This document shows positions 19,087 to 27,493 of a stretch of 64,000 bases of DNA, one piece after another. Below the pieces are notes generated by a model, which saw nothing but the letters and a program-made list of their open reading frames with translations, was not told where the DNA came from and did no database searches. The DNA is from Caballeronia pedi (GTDB taxonomy: Bacteria; Pseudomonadota; Gammaproteobacteria; Burkholderiales; Burkholderiaceae), in assembly GCF_001544915.2 (NCBI RefSeq), contig NZ_FCOE02000001.1, positions 310,001-374,000 of the forward strand, read 5' to 3'. Made by a program: the position numbers and the translations under genes. Each line of letters begins with the position of its first letter. Within the stretch, counting starts at the first letter, position 1.

Positions 19087-19275
19087 TCTTTTTCCTCGTT
19101 TGATTGAAACCGATTCCATCTTCGTGCGAAATGACTGCTCTTTAGCAATCAGTTCGTTATGCGAAATATAGATGGAACAAGCATCCTCGCGTAGCGGCGC
19201 ATTTTGGCGCAGCTAAAAGGATCGAAGGATGTTAGCTTTTCGAAACAATTGCGCGCAACGTTTCAGTCTGCTTTT

Positions 19276-20223
19276 TCAGACTCTCGGAAGGCGAACAATC
19301 GCCTCCACCGCCCGCTCCGTCGCATTCCCCGCGCAGCAATCCACCACGACGCGCTCCGGCATCGCCCTCAGCCACGTCAACTGCCGCTTGCACAACTGCC
19401 GCGTCGCGAAGATGCCCTTGTCGCGCATCTCGTCGTAGCCCGTCGCGCCATCGAGGTATTCCCACGCTTGCCGATAGCCGACGCAGCGCATCGACGGCAT
19501 CGACACATCGAGATCGCCGCGCGCGCGCAGCCGCTTCACTTCGTCGATGAAACCGTGCGCGAGCATCGCATCGAAGCGCGCCGCGATGCGCGCGTGCAGC
19601 ACCGCGCGATCCGACGGCTCCAGCGCGATCGGCACGAAGCGATACGGCGCATCCACGTGCTGAGTACGCGGTGCGGCGAGCAGCGCGGACATCGGCTGCC
19701 CGCTCAGCATGAAGACTTCGAGCGCGCGCTGGATGCGCTGCGAATCGTTGGGCGCGAGCCGCGCGGCGGTCTGCGGATCGATCGCCGCGAGCCGCGCGTG
19801 CAGCGCGGGCCAGCCGTCACGTGCGGCATCGGCGTCGAGCGTGGCGCGCACGTCGGCATCCGCGCCGGGCAGGTCGTTCAGACCTTGCGTCAGCGCCTTG
19901 TAGTACAACATCGTCCCGCCGACGAGCAACGGCACCTTCCCGCGCGCGATGATCTCGCCGACGATCCGCAGCGCATCCGCGCGAAACTGCGCGGCGGAAT
20001 ACGTCTCGGCGGGATCGATGATGTCGATCAGGTGATGGACCGCCGCCGCGCGTTCCTCGGCGTTCGGCTTGGCCGTACCGATATCCATCTCGCGATAGAC
20101 CAGCGCCGAATCCACGCTGACGATCTCGACCGGATGCCGCGCCGCGAACGCGAGCGCGGCCGCCGTCTTGCCCGACGCCGTCGGCCCGAGCAGACAGGCC
20201 ACAGGCAAAGCGGTATCGCTCAT
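19276..20223 (-). CDS. miaA: tRNA dimethylallyltransferase
   Basis: MiaA attaches a dimethylallyl group to N6 of adenosine 37 in tRNAs that read UNN codons. The 315-residue protein begins with the P-loop [13 protein letters not shown], has [19 protein letters not shown], the [10 protein letters not shown] segment and the [12 protein letters not shown] motif; the C-terminal [13 protein letters not shown] carries the tRNA-contacting basic residues. The ATG at 20223 overlaps the mutL stop as ATGA (20220-20223), which gives a mutL-miaA coupled pair, conserved in proteobacteria. The longer open frame beginning at 20295 is set aside because it runs inside mutL. Confidence 0.96.
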   Translation of the reverse strand: MSDTALPVACLLGPTASGKTAAALAFAARHPVEIVSVDSALVYREMDIGTAKPNAEERAAAVHHLIDIIDPAETYSAAQFRADALRIVGEIIARGKVPLLVGGTMLYYKALTQGLNDLPGADADVRATLDADAARDGWPALHARLAAIDPQTAARLAPNDSQRIQRALEVFMLSGQPMSALLAAPRTQHVDAPYRFVPIALEPSDRAVLHARIAARFDAMLAHGFIDEVKRLRARGDLDVSMPSMRCVGYRQAWEYLDGATGYDEMRDKGIFATRQLCKRQLTWLRAMPERVVVDCCAGNATERAVEAIVRLPRV

Positions 20224-22184
20224 TGTCCGCGCATGAAAAGGCGGTCGAGATCGGCGAGCGTGAGTTGATACCACGTCGGCCGGCCATGATTGCATTGATC
20301 GGCGCGCTCGGTCGCTTCCATCTGGCGCAGCAGCGCGTTCATCTCGTCGAGCGTGAGCCGGCGGTTCGCGCGCACTGCGTTGTGGCAGGCGAGCGTGCCG
20401 AGCAATTCGTGCTGGCGTTCGGTCAGCACGCGCGATCCGCCGAACGCGTGCAGATCCGCGAGCACGGCGCGCGCGAGCGATTGCAGATCGGCGTCCTTCA
20501 GCAGCGCGGGCACGGCGCGGATCGCGATCGATGTCGGCGAGAGCACCGCGAGATCGAAGCCGAGCGCATCGAGCGTGTCGCGCTCTTCCTCGACGACGCC
20601 GATCTCGACCGGATCGGCCGTCATCGACACGGGAATCAAGAGCGGCTGCACGGCGATCGCGCGATCGGCGAGCGCGTGCTTGAACTGCTCGTAGAGAATG
20701 CGCTCGTGCGCGGCGTGCATGTCGACGATCACGAGTCCGCGCGCGTTCTGCGCGAGCACGTAAATGCCGTGAATCTGGCCGACGGCGAAGCCGAGCGGCT
20801 GCTCGCCGGCTTGATCGAGCGCGCTGTCGCTCGCGATGACCGGCGCCGATGGCCGCTCGCTCACGCTCGGGTAGGGCGTGTCGACGGTCGTCGCCGCGTT
20901 CGGCGTGCCCGCGCCGGTGTCCTTGCGGCCGAAGAGCGCGTCATACAGCGCGAGCGGCTGCGCGACCGGCAGCGTGCCCTGCGTCATGCGCGACTGGCGC
21001 AGCCAGTTCGTGCCGTTCTCGCTTTTCAGATGCAGCGCGTCCGGCGTGCCGACGAAAGGCTTCGCACTGAACGACGCCGTCCCGGTCGGCTGCAACTGCG
21101 CCGCGTGCCCGCCCGAAGTGGTCTCCGGCGAAGCGCCCGCATGCCGCGCGAGCGCGCGCTGCACGGCGTGAAAGACGTACTGGTGAATCGAGCGCGAATC
21201 GCGAAAACGCACTTCGATCTTCGACGGATGCACGTTCACATCGACCGATTCGGGCGGCAGATCGAGAAACAGCACGTACGCCGGATAGCGATTGCCGTGC
21301 AGCACGTCTTCATAGGCGGCGCGCACGGCGTGCGTGAGCAGCTTGTCGCGCACGAAGCGGCCGTTCACGAAGAAATACTGCTGGTCGGCGCGGCCGCGGC
21401 TCGCGGTCGGCAGTCCCGCGCAGCCGTACACGGCGAGCGGCCCGGCGCGCTCGTCGAGCGGCAGATGCGCGGTTTCGAACACCTCGCCGAGAATCTTTGC
21501 GACGCGCGTTTGCGGATCGCTCGCGTTCCAGTGCTCGATGGCCTTGCCGTTATGCATCACCGAAATCGCGACATCCGGACGCGCGAGCGCCATGCGGCGG
21601 ATCACTTCGAGGCAGTGGCCGAGTTCGGTCTGCTCGCTCTTCAGGAACTTGCGGCGCGCGGGTGTGTTGAAGTACAGCTCGCGCACTTCCATGGTCGTGC
21701 CGACGGTGCCCGCGGCGGGCGAAATTGCGCCCGTTTGCGCGTCGATGCGGGTCGCGTGCGCGCAGCTTTCCGTGCGGCTCGTGATGAACAGTTCGGCGAC
21801 CGACGCGATCGATGCGATCGCCTCGCCGCGAAACCCGAGGGTCGCGACGGCTTCGAGATCGGCGAGCGAGCGGATCTTGCTCGTCGCGTGACGCAAGAGC
21901 GCGAGCGGAAGTTCGTTCGGCACGATGCCGCAGCCGTCGTCGGCGACCACGATGCGTTTCACGCCGCCTTCGTCGAGCGTGATGCGCAGGGTCGTCGCGC
22001 CCGCGTCGAGGGCGTTTTCGAGCAGTTCCTTGACGACCGACGCCGGCCGCTCCACCACTTCGCCCGCGGCGATCTGGCTGATGAGCTGGTCGGGCAGCGG
22101 GGCGATGGCGCGCGAACGGCGCGCGCCATCGGCTGTCAAAGCGGCTGTCAGGGCGCCGGCAGAGGGTTCGTTGAGATCGGCCAT
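20220..22184 (-). CDS. mutL: DNA mismatch repair protein MutL
   Basis: MutL links mismatch recognition by MutS to strand cleavage. The 654-residue protein carries GHKL ATPase motifs in order: [31 protein letters not shown] and [20 protein letters not shown], followed by the transducer domain VNGRFVRD and [13 protein letters not shown] variable Pro/Ser/Thr linker (about residues 340-450) leads to the C-terminal dimerisation domain with [10 protein letters not shown] and the final ACHNAVRAN and NHGRPT segments. The ATG at 22184 is preferred to one at 22229; TATAAT lies six bases upstream and no ribosome binding site is seen. Confidence 0.96.
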   Translation of the reverse strand: MADLNEPSAGALTAALTADGARRSRAIAPLPDQLISQIAAGEVVERPASVVKELLENALDAGATTLRITLDEGGVKRIVVADDGCGIVPNELPLALLRHATSKIRSLADLEAVATLGFRGEAIASIASVAELFITSRTESCAHATRIDAQTGAISPAAGTVGTTMEVRELYFNTPARRKFLKSEQTELGHCLEVIRRMALARPDVAISVMHNGKAIEHWNASDPQTRVAKILGEVFETAHLPLDERAGPLAVYGCAGLPTASRGRADQQYFFVNGRFVRDKLLTHAVRAAYEDVLHGNRYPAYVLFLDLPPESVDVNVHPSKIEVRFRDSRSIHQYVFHAVQRALARHAGASPETTSGGHAAQLQPTGTASFSAKPFVGTPDALHLKSENGTNWLRQSRMTQGTLPVAQPLALYDALFGRKDTGAGTPNAATTVDTPYPSVSERPSAPVIASDSALDQAGEQPLGFAVGQIHGIYVLAQNARGLVIVDMHAAHERILYEQFKHALADRAIAVQPLLIPVSMTADPVEIGVVEEERDTLDALGFDLAVLSPTSIAIRAVPALLKDADLQSLARAVLADLHAFGGSRVLTERQHELLGTLACHNAVRANRRLTLDEMNALLRQMEATERADQCNHGRPTWYQLTLADLDRLFMRGQ

Positions 22185-22190
22185 GGCGAA

Positions 22191-22196
22191 ATTATA
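22191..22196 (-). promoter_or_regulatory. Perfect -10 element just upstream of mutL
   Basis: On the minus strand TATAAT occupies 22196 down to 22191, with only six bases before the mutL ATG at 22184. Transcription from it would start at or next to the ATG, giving a leaderless message. No good TTGACA-like -35 is placed 16-18 bases upstream, so the assignment is tentative. Confidence 0.4.
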
Positions 22197-22365
22197 ACGA
22201 TTCGCAACCTTGCGCCTCTCGCCCGCCAACCTGCTGGCGGATGGCGGCTGGCGACGGGTTTTTTAACCGACGCGACGCGCCACTTCGGTATCATGACGCG
22301 ACTCCCGCATTCGCTGCCGATGCGCCGGTTTTCCGGCGCCGGCTCAATTTTTTGAGGAAAGATTT

Positions 22366-23025
22366 TTGGACACGTTGCTGCAATTCCTGGGACTCATCCT
22401 ACACATCGACAAATCGCTCGGTGTCTTCATCCAGAATTACGGCGCCTGGGTCTACGCGGTGTTGTTCCTGATCGTGTTCTGCGAAACCGGGCTCGTCGTG
22501 TTCCCGTTCCTGCCGGGCGATTCGCTGCTGTTCATCGGCGGCGCGTTCGCGGCTTCGCACGAGATGGATCTGTTCGCGCTGATCACGCTTCTGCTCGTCG
22601 CTGCAATTACCGGCAACACGCTGAATTACTGGATCGGCCGCGCGATCGGGCCGAAGGTCTTCGACACGAACATTCCCGTGCTCGAACGCTTTCTCGACCG
22701 GGCCGCGCTGCAAAAGACGCATAACTTCTATGAAAAGCACGGCGGCAAGACCATCGTGATCGCGCGCTTCGTGCCGGTGGTGCGGACCTTTGCGCCGTTC
22801 GTCGCGGGCGTGTCGGCCATGAGTCACGCGCGCTTTCAGCTCTTCAATATTCTGGGCGCGCTGATCTGGGTGCTGCTGCTCGTATTGCTCGGCTATTTCT
22901 TCGGCAATATTCCGTTCATCAAGCAGTATCTGAACGTGATCGTGCTGGTGGGGATCGGTGCGGCAGTCGTGCCGATCGCGCTTGGCGCGCTGTGGAAGAT
23001 GAGCCGTCGCAATTCGAAGGCTTGA
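22366..23025 (+). CDS. DedA family membrane protein
   Basis: This 219-residue polytopic inner-membrane protein has the DedA signatures FCETGLVVFPFLPGDSLLFIGG, GNTLNYWIGRAIGP, FYEKHGGKTIVIARFVPVVRTFAPFVAG and the conserved glycine/arginine pattern. DedA proteins act in membrane lipid recycling (undecaprenyl phosphate or phospholipid transport), proton homeostasis and resistance to cationic peptides. The start is TTG at 22366, supported by TGAGGAAAG six to ten bases upstream; no ATG offers a better family N-terminus. It is divergent from mutL. Confidence 0.92.
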   Translation: MDTLLQFLGLILHIDKSLGVFIQNYGAWVYAVLFLIVFCETGLVVFPFLPGDSLLFIGGAFAASHEMDLFALITLLLVAAITGNTLNYWIGRAIGPKVFDTNIPVLERFLDRAALQKTHNFYEKHGGKTIVIARFVPVVRTFAPFVAGVSAMSHARFQLFNILGALIWVLLLVLLGYFFGNIPFIKQYLNVIVLVGIGAAVVPIALGALWKMSRRNSKA

Positions 23026-23069
23026 GGATCGCGCGGCGCCCGCGACGCCGCGCAGCGCCGTGCTTCGCT

Positions 23070-23330
23070 TTAGCCGCGTCGGAACAGGCGGATGACGAAC
23101 AGCAGCACGACCGCGCCGATCACGGCCGTGATGAGCGTGCCGAGGATACCGCCGCCGAACGAAATGCCGAGCGTGCCGAAGATCCATCCGCCGACGACCC
23201 CGCCGACGATGCCGACGATGATGTCCACGAGCACGCCGAAGCCGCTGCCGTTCATGATGAGGCCGGCAAGCCAGCCGGCCACGCCGCCGATGATCAGGCT
23301 GAGGATGATGCCGTGTTGCATGAGATGCAT
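23070..23330 (-). CDS. GlsB/YeaQ/YmgE family stress-response membrane protein
   Basis: This 86-residue protein has three hydrophobic helices with repeated glycines: GVAGWLAGLIMNGSGFGVLVD, IVGGVVGGWIFGTLGI and LITAVIGAVVLLFVIRLF. This is the full pattern of the transglycosylase-associated (YeaQ/YmgE/GlsB) family, usually induced by general stress; its biochemical role is unclear. A second ATG three codons in (23321) is an alternative start. It is convergent with the DedA gene, with 44 bp between stops. Confidence 0.88.
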   Translation of the reverse strand: MHLMQHGIILSLIIGGVAGWLAGLIMNGSGFGVLVDIIVGIVGGVVGGWIFGTLGISFGGGILGTLITAVIGAVVLLFVIRLFRRG

Positions 23331-23829
23331 ACGCTGAAACTCCTGTCAAAATTGAAGGTGCGGGACGCAGGCGGAACCTGCATCCGGGCGCGGGGAATGT
23401 AGCGGAAATGGCTGTCGTAAGGGCCTGTCAACTGTCAAGGATTGTCGATGCGGCCGCGCGTCGCTGACTTCGGCGGCAGGCGACGCATGGGTTCGGCCGT
23501 TTACGTCAAAAATTTAGAATGCCAAAGGGTTTGAGTCGCCGGTTTCCTGAAGTGTGTCGTTTAGGTCACGGTGGCGAATTTGTTTCTGTAATGTTTTATG
23601 CTGGCGGGATTGTGTTTCTTCAGAATTTGAGATGTACGTGGGGCGGGCGACTGCGCGCCGTGTCCGCAGTGTCGATCGCGCTTGCAGCCGTGGGGTCGCT
23701 GTCCGGCTGTGGCATCCTCCGATGCGGCGGCACGGCGGTGTACGGCGTGGCAATCAGCCTTTGCGCGTGATAAAGACGCCGCGCGTGCGAATACGCGCCG
23801 GCGAGTTGAAAAAGTTCAAGACGACAAGC
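23331..23829. other. 499-bp region upstream of the NlpD-like gene
   Basis: The plus strand contains an AT-richer segment around 23507-23635 that may hold the promoter of the NlpD-like gene. A short frame starting at TTG 23627 and ending at 23770 reads like a lipoprotein signal (ALAAVGSLSGCG) but stops soon after; it is not called as a gene. Open frames running in from 23554 are arginine-rich and look non-coding. Confidence 0.35.
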
Positions 23830-24756
23830 ATGAGAAAGCGGGTGGTGGTGCACAAGGAAGGTTTCGGAACGAACCCGCGCGGGGCGATCGCGAGCGTGGC
23901 GATCGTGGCGGCAATGGCCGCGGGGCTGGCAGGATGTACGTCGACGCCGCGTACGCCCGCGCCCATCGTCGAGAATTCGGCGTTGAGCGCGCCGCCGGTC
24001 GTGCAGAGCACGTCGCCGGGCGTGACGCCCGCGCCGGTCGTGCCGCTCGGGCCGGCGAGCTCCGCGCCCGTCGAGCCGGGGTTTTATCGCGTGAAGCCGG
24101 GCGACACGCTGTACGGCATTTCGCGCACCTTCAAGCAGAAGCCCGCCGATGTGTCGAAGTGGAACACGCTGCCCGAAAGCGGGCAGGTGAACGTCGGGCA
24201 GCTACTGCGTGTCACGCCGCCGGGCGCATCGGCGCCCGCATCCGCTACAGCGAAGAGCGCGCAGCCGCCGCTTCTGCCGACGCCGGAGAAATCGGCGGCG
24301 CAGAAACCCGCGGTCGATAAACCCGCAGCCGATAAGCCCGCGCCCAGCGAAGAGCGTCAAGCCACGGTCGCCGCGACCGCGCCCAAGGGCACGTTCGTCT
24401 GGCCCGCGCATGGCGATGTCGTGCGCAAGTTCGGCGCGAGCGGCAACAAGGGCATCGATATCGAAGGCAAGGTCGGGCAGCCGGTCAAGGCCGCGGCCGC
24501 CGGCAAGGTGGTGTACGCGGGCAGCGGCCTGCGCGCCTATGGGCGCATGATCATCGTCAAGCACGGCAACGACTATCTGACCGCCTACGCATACAACGAG
24601 AAGCTGCTCGTGAAGGAAGGCGACACGGTGAAGCAGGGCGCCACCATCGCGGATATGGGCACCGGGCCGGGCGGCACGCCGGCGTTGCATTTCGAAGTGA
24701 GAAAGTCGGGCGCCGCAGTCGATCCGATGCCGCTGCTCGGCGCGGCGGGCGGCTGA
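23830..24756 (+). CDS. NlpD-like LysM/LytM (M23) lipoprotein, degenerate catalytic site
   Basis: This 308-residue lipoprotein has a lipobox AGLAGC with Cys36, a LysM domain near residues 80-125 (YRVKPGDTLYGISRTF), a Pro/Ala/Lys-rich linker and a C-terminal LytM domain. The zinc ligands of active M23 peptidases are missing: the first His is Asn (NKGIDIEG), the His of the AYAH motif is Tyr (AYAYNEK) and the first His of HLH is Ala (PALHFEV). E. coli NlpD has similar losses and works by activating the amidase AmiC at the septum, which is the likely role here. Unlike classic nlpD there is no rpoS next to it. The ATG at 23830 is chosen as the nearest to the signal peptide. Confidence 0.86.
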   Translation: MRKRVVVHKEGFGTNPRGAIASVAIVAAMAAGLAGCTSTPRTPAPIVENSALSAPPVVQSTSPGVTPAPVVPLGPASSAPVEPGFYRVKPGDTLYGISRTFKQKPADVSKWNTLPESGQVNVGQLLRVTPPGASAPASATAKSAQPPLLPTPEKSAAQKPAVDKPAADKPAPSEERQATVAATAPKGTFVWPAHGDVVRKFGASGNKGIDIEGKVGQPVKAAAAGKVVYAGSGLRAYGRMIIVKHGNDYLTAYAYNEKLLVKEGDTVKQGATIADMGTGPGGTPALHFEVRKSGAAVDPMPLLGAAGG

Positions 24757-24779
24757 TCGGCGCGAGAAGGGAGTCGAAG

Positions 24780-25340
24780 GTGAAGAAGACCGTGATGGCC
24801 GCGCTGCTCGCGGTGTCGTCGATGTCGCTGCTGTCCGCTTGCGATCAGCAGCAGAGCGAGGAATCGTTGAACAAGCTCAAGGCATTTTTCAATGCGGTGA
24901 AGCCGGACAATCTGCTGCTCAAGAATCTGCAGCCGGGCGTCACGACCGAAGCGCAGATCCGCGATCAGATGGGCGAGCCGGAAACGGAGCGCGCATTCAC
25001 GGACGGCAGCAAGCGGCTGGAGTATCCGCGCGGGCCGGCTGGCACCACCACGTACATGGTCGATCTCGACGCGAATGGCCGCTTCGTTTCGGCGACGCAG
25101 GTGCTGACCGCCGAGAATTTCGCGAAGGTGCGTCCCGGCATGACGATGGACGAAGTCCGCAGGCTGCTCGGCAAGCCGACCGAGATCGCGGAATATCGCT
25201 TGAAGAAGGAGCGCGTCTGGAGCTGGCACTGGCTCGAAGACGGCGTGAATCAGGACGCGATGTTCAATGCGCACTTCGGGCCTGACGGCATCGTCACGAC
25301 GACTTCGCGTTCCGAATCGATCCGCGGCGGCCAGCGCTGA
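24780..25340 (+). CDS. BamE-like (SmpA/OmlA) lipoprotein
   Basis: This 186-residue lipoprotein starts at GTG 24780 and has a lipobox LLSAC with Cys21. It contains two copies of the BamE-type segment: LQPGVTTEAQIRDQMGEP (about 51-68) and VRPGMTMDEVRRLLGKP (about 119-135), each with the PGxT...LG-P pattern. BamE is a small lipoprotein of the outer-membrane beta-barrel assembly machine; this protein is longer and its domain appears twice, so it is best viewed as a BamE-related paralogue. It follows the NlpD-like gene by 23 bp and probably shares its transcript, giving an envelope-biogenesis pair. Confidence 0.82.
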   Translation: MKKTVMAALLAVSSMSLLSACDQQQSEESLNKLKAFFNAVKPDNLLLKNLQPGVTTEAQIRDQMGEPETERAFTDGSKRLEYPRGPAGTTTYMVDLDANGRFVSATQVLTAENFAKVRPGMTMDEVRRLLGKPTEIAEYRLKKERVWSWHWLEDGVNQDAMFNAHFGPDGIVTTTSRSESIRGGQR

Positions 25341-25349
25341 TCGCCACTC

Positions 25350-25745
25350 ATGAAAACGATGACCGATTCCGTTATTTGCGACACGCGCCTTCGCCTGATG
25401 GACGAGGCGTCGAGCTACCGCGATCAGGCTTTGAACGACTCCGGCGAGAAGGTGATTGCGCGCTGGGATTGTGAACGTGGCCACCGCTGGGACAAGACGC
25501 TCGCGGTCGCGCAGAACGTGCGCTGCATGAATTGCGCGATCGAGCGGCGCGAGCTTGAGACCAGGCGCCTGCGCGAACTGGCGCTGGTGCGAGGCGGCGC
25601 GCTGCTGTCGCGCCGTTTCACGGACGCCACGACGCCGTTACGCTGGCAATGCGCATACGGCCACGTTTGGGACGCCAGCGCCGATGTCGCGTCGCGCCGA
25701 TGGTGCGTCGAATGCGCGCGGGACGTATTCGCCAGCTATCGCTGA
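25350..25745 (+). CDS. Double zinc-ribbon-like protein
   Basis: This 131-residue protein has no named family that can be assigned with certainty. It carries two similar zinc-binding patterns: C41-x2-GH45-x-W...C59-x2-C62 and C101-x2-GH105-x-W...C119-x2-C122. The Cys-x2-Gly-His-x-Trp plus CxxC arrangement recalls the probable zinc-ribbon domains (DUF4379-like) found in bacterial and plant proteins. The gene begins nine bases after the BamE-like gene and ends before a strong terminator, so it may be the last gene of that operon. Nucleic-acid or protein binding is plausible. ATG 25350 is used; 25359 is possible. Confidence 0.7.
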   Translation: MKTMTDSVICDTRLRLMDEASSYRDQALNDSGEKVIARWDCERGHRWDKTLAVAQNVRCMNCAIERRELETRRLRELALVRGGALLSRRFTDATTPLRWQCAYGHVWDASADVASRRWCVECARDVFASYR

Positions 25746-25758
25746 TGCCGCAAAAAGA

Positions 25759-25785
25759 AAAAGCCGGCAAATGCCGGCTTTTGAG
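25759..25785. terminator. Bidirectional intrinsic terminator
   Basis: AAAAGCCGGC (25759-25768) and GCCGGCTTTT (25773-25782) form a 10-bp stem with loop AAAT. It ends the NlpD-BamE-zinc-ribbon transcript 13 bases after the last stop codon. Confidence 0.88.
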
Positions 25786-25838
25786 CTTCTTTGTCGGGGC
25801 GCTGGCATCCTTCGCCTGCGACTCGCCGTATCGTTGGC

Positions 25839-25872
25839 AAAAACGCGCGCTTTGATTTTTTTGTTGCGCGCG
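25839..25872 (-). terminator. Probable terminator for the minus-strand unknown gene
   Basis: On the minus strand CGCGCGC (25872-25866) pairs with GCGCGCG (25850-25844) around a 15-base A-rich loop, and TTTTT follows (25843-25839). It would end the transcript of the gene stopping at 26058. The rest of 25873-26057 shows no gene or structure. Confidence 0.45.
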
Positions 25873-26057
25873 GCTTTTACCCACGACCCGGCGGAGTGCC
25901 GCCCATCCTGTTTATCGGTCTCTCAGCGCGTTTTGCTGCTTCCCCCCGTGCGCTGGAACAAGTATTGCCAACCCCATATCCTATGAATGTACGGTCGCAA
26001 ACATATCCGCAGATTCATAAGCCCATTGCGGGAAAGCCCTGATCCTCAGCGCGTTAT

Positions 26058-26549
26058 TCAGCCTGCCGACGACACCGTCTGCGCCTGCCCGATGCCCGAG
26101 CGCATGTTCGCCGCGACGAGCGATTGCGTGACCATGCGCGCTTCGGCTTGCGCGATATGTTCGAGCGTCGCGTCTTCGAGTTGCGCGGCGAACACGTCGA
26201 GCGCGGTGCAAAGGCGCGCGTGTTCATCGTCGTCGAGCGTCCAGGCGGCCTCGGCGGAATGACGCGTATCCAATTCCACTAGCGCTTCGTGCGCGAGCGT
26301 GATGTCGTGCTCGCATGCCGGCGCGTGGCCGAACTGGCACAACTCTTCCGCGACCAGCAGGTGACGGCACAAGGTCATGAAGAGCGCTTGCGAGCCGTGC
26401 CCGCGATGAAACGCGTCGAGCGCCGCATAGCAACGCAGCAGCATGGCGTCGATCATCGGCTCGCGCGCCGCGCGGCTGTACGTCAGCGCGCGCAACAGCG
26501 GCGACATCGAGGGACGGCCGGACTTCATGTTCGTCGATTTCTTCTTCAC
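26058..26549 (-). CDS. Conserved hypothetical protein
   Basis: The protein has 163 residues with a basic N-terminus (MKKKSTNMKSGRPSMSPLLR), then a mostly helical region rich in Leu, Ala, His and Asp with three to four Cys, and no signal peptide or membrane segment. Similar proteins in Burkholderia are, as I recall, annotated as hypothetical or as a Fis-family regulator, but no helix-turn-helix can be seen here and I do not adopt that name. It is a single gene flanked by a probable terminator on the 3' side. Coding status is supported by codon bias and the absence of competing frames. Confidence 0.6.
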   Translation of the reverse strand: MKKKSTNMKSGRPSMSPLLRALTYSRAAREPMIDAMLLRCYAALDAFHRGHGSQALFMTLCRHLLVAEELCQFGHAPACEHDITLAHEALVELDTRHSAEAAWTLDDDEHARLCTALDVFAAQLEDATLEHIAQAEARMVTQSLVAANMRSGIGQAQTVSSAG

Positions 26550-26645
26550 GACAGTGCTCCCGGAAAGGGTCTTTCAGCGTCTGACATGCAATGCATCATT
26601 GCAGCGGAAAATTAGCTGTGCCTTAAGACGACAAGACGTCGGGGC

Positions 26646-27305
26646 TCATGCGGGCGTCAGCGTTTCGCCCGAGACATGCACCTTCTGGCCGACTGCCACG
26701 CCAGGCGCGGCCTCGTAGTTGAAGCTGCGCACGCTGCCGTCGTTCATGCGGACCTGCACCTGATACGTCGTCGCCTTGTGAACCACGTGCTCGATCTGAT
26801 TGCCCGCGAGTCCGCCGCCGATCGCACCGATGATCGTCGCCGCCGTGCGCCCGCGGCCGTTGCCGATCTGCGTGCCGGCGAGTCCGCCGACCACCGCGCC
26901 GCCGATCGCGCCGATGCCGGTCGTCGGCTGCGCGCTCTGCACGGCGTTCACGGCTGTCACTTCGCCTGCGTACGGATCGTAGGCGGGAGCGGGATTGGGC
27001 GTGTATGACGTGCTTTCCTGCGCGGGCGCGGGTTTGCGCACCGGCGTCGGATGGTGGCCGCGCACGGCGCGCGGCAAAGATGCGCTCTCCGTAATCGCAG
27101 GCTTCGAAGTCTCCACGGGCTTGGCCGTTTGCGCATCGACGAGCGGCGCGGCCGCAACCGTCGTTGCGGTGGCTTTGGACGATGGCAGAAGGCCTGTCAT
27201 CGCCGCCACGCCGGTGCCGCACGCGAGAATGATCGACACGGCGGCAGCCGCGACGAGCGGGTGAATGCGGGACGGCTTGGTTTGAATCTCGGGAACGGCG
27301 TTCAT
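26646..27305 (-). CDS. Glycine-zipper 2TM domain protein (17-kDa antigen/SlyB-like)
   Basis: This 219-residue protein starts at the ATG at 27305 (the open frame runs further upstream, but into an unlikely region). One membrane segment lies near residues 17-37, followed by a Pro/Ala/Thr-rich linker. A glycine-zipper hairpin (GAIGGAVVGGLAGTQIGNG, then AATIIGAIGGGLAGNQIE) follows, and a small C-terminal domain that ends VGQKVHVSGETLTPA. This arrangement matches outer-membrane SlyB/Pcp-type proteins, but with a transmembrane anchor in place of a lipobox. It is likely involved in envelope integrity; the exact role is unknown. Confidence 0.8.
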   Translation of the reverse strand: MNAVPEIQTKPSRIHPLVAAAAVSIILACGTGVAAMTGLLPSSKATATTVAAAPLVDAQTAKPVETSKPAITESASLPRAVRGHHPTPVRKPAPAQESTSYTPNPAPAYDPYAGEVTAVNAVQSAQPTTGIGAIGGAVVGGLAGTQIGNGRGRTAATIIGAIGGGLAGNQIEHVVHKATTYQVQVRMNDGSVRSFNYEAAPGVAVGQKVHVSGETLTPA

Positions 27306-27427
27306 GGCAGCGACTCCTGTGGGTGCCTGCAAGCTATAACGCCGCCCGGCGCACGCGGTGGACGCGATTGCTGTGACATTTGTAAGCAAAAGTCGCAGCG
27401 CGCGCCGAAGGATGCGGCCTAGGGTGA

Positions 27428-27469
27428 ATACATATGTTGCGTTAATTTTGTCGATGGCAACATATGTAT
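27428..27469. promoter_or_regulatory. Operator-like inverted repeat upstream of the binding-protein gene
   Basis: ATACATATGTTGC (27428-27440) and GCAACATATGTAT (27457-27469) form a perfect 13-bp inverted repeat with 16 bases between. Each arm holds the 8-bp palindrome ACATATGT, at 27430-27437 and 27460-27467, whose centres are 30 bp (about three helical turns) apart. The repeat lies 24 bp before the ATG of the binding-protein gene, and the same octamer recurs at 31843-31856. Confidence 0.7.
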
Positions 27470-27493
27470 CATTCCATCCGAACAGAGGACGCC

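Noticed and set aside
22322..22339. GCGCCGG/CCGGCGC hairpin before dedA as a terminator
   Set aside because: It lies upstream of dedA with no gene reading into it on the plus strand; probably just leader structure.
20223..22355. 710-codon plus-strand frame
   Set aside because: Antisense to mutL, Arg-rich, no motif, and inconsistent with the strong MutL call.
23554..23829. Upstream extension of the NlpD-like gene
   Set aside because: The translation is Arg/Cys-rich and lacks a signal; ATG 23830 gives a proper lipoprotein leader.
26058..26549. Fis-family regulator annotation for the unknown gene
   Set aside because: No helix-turn-helix can be seen, so the name is not supported by the sequence.
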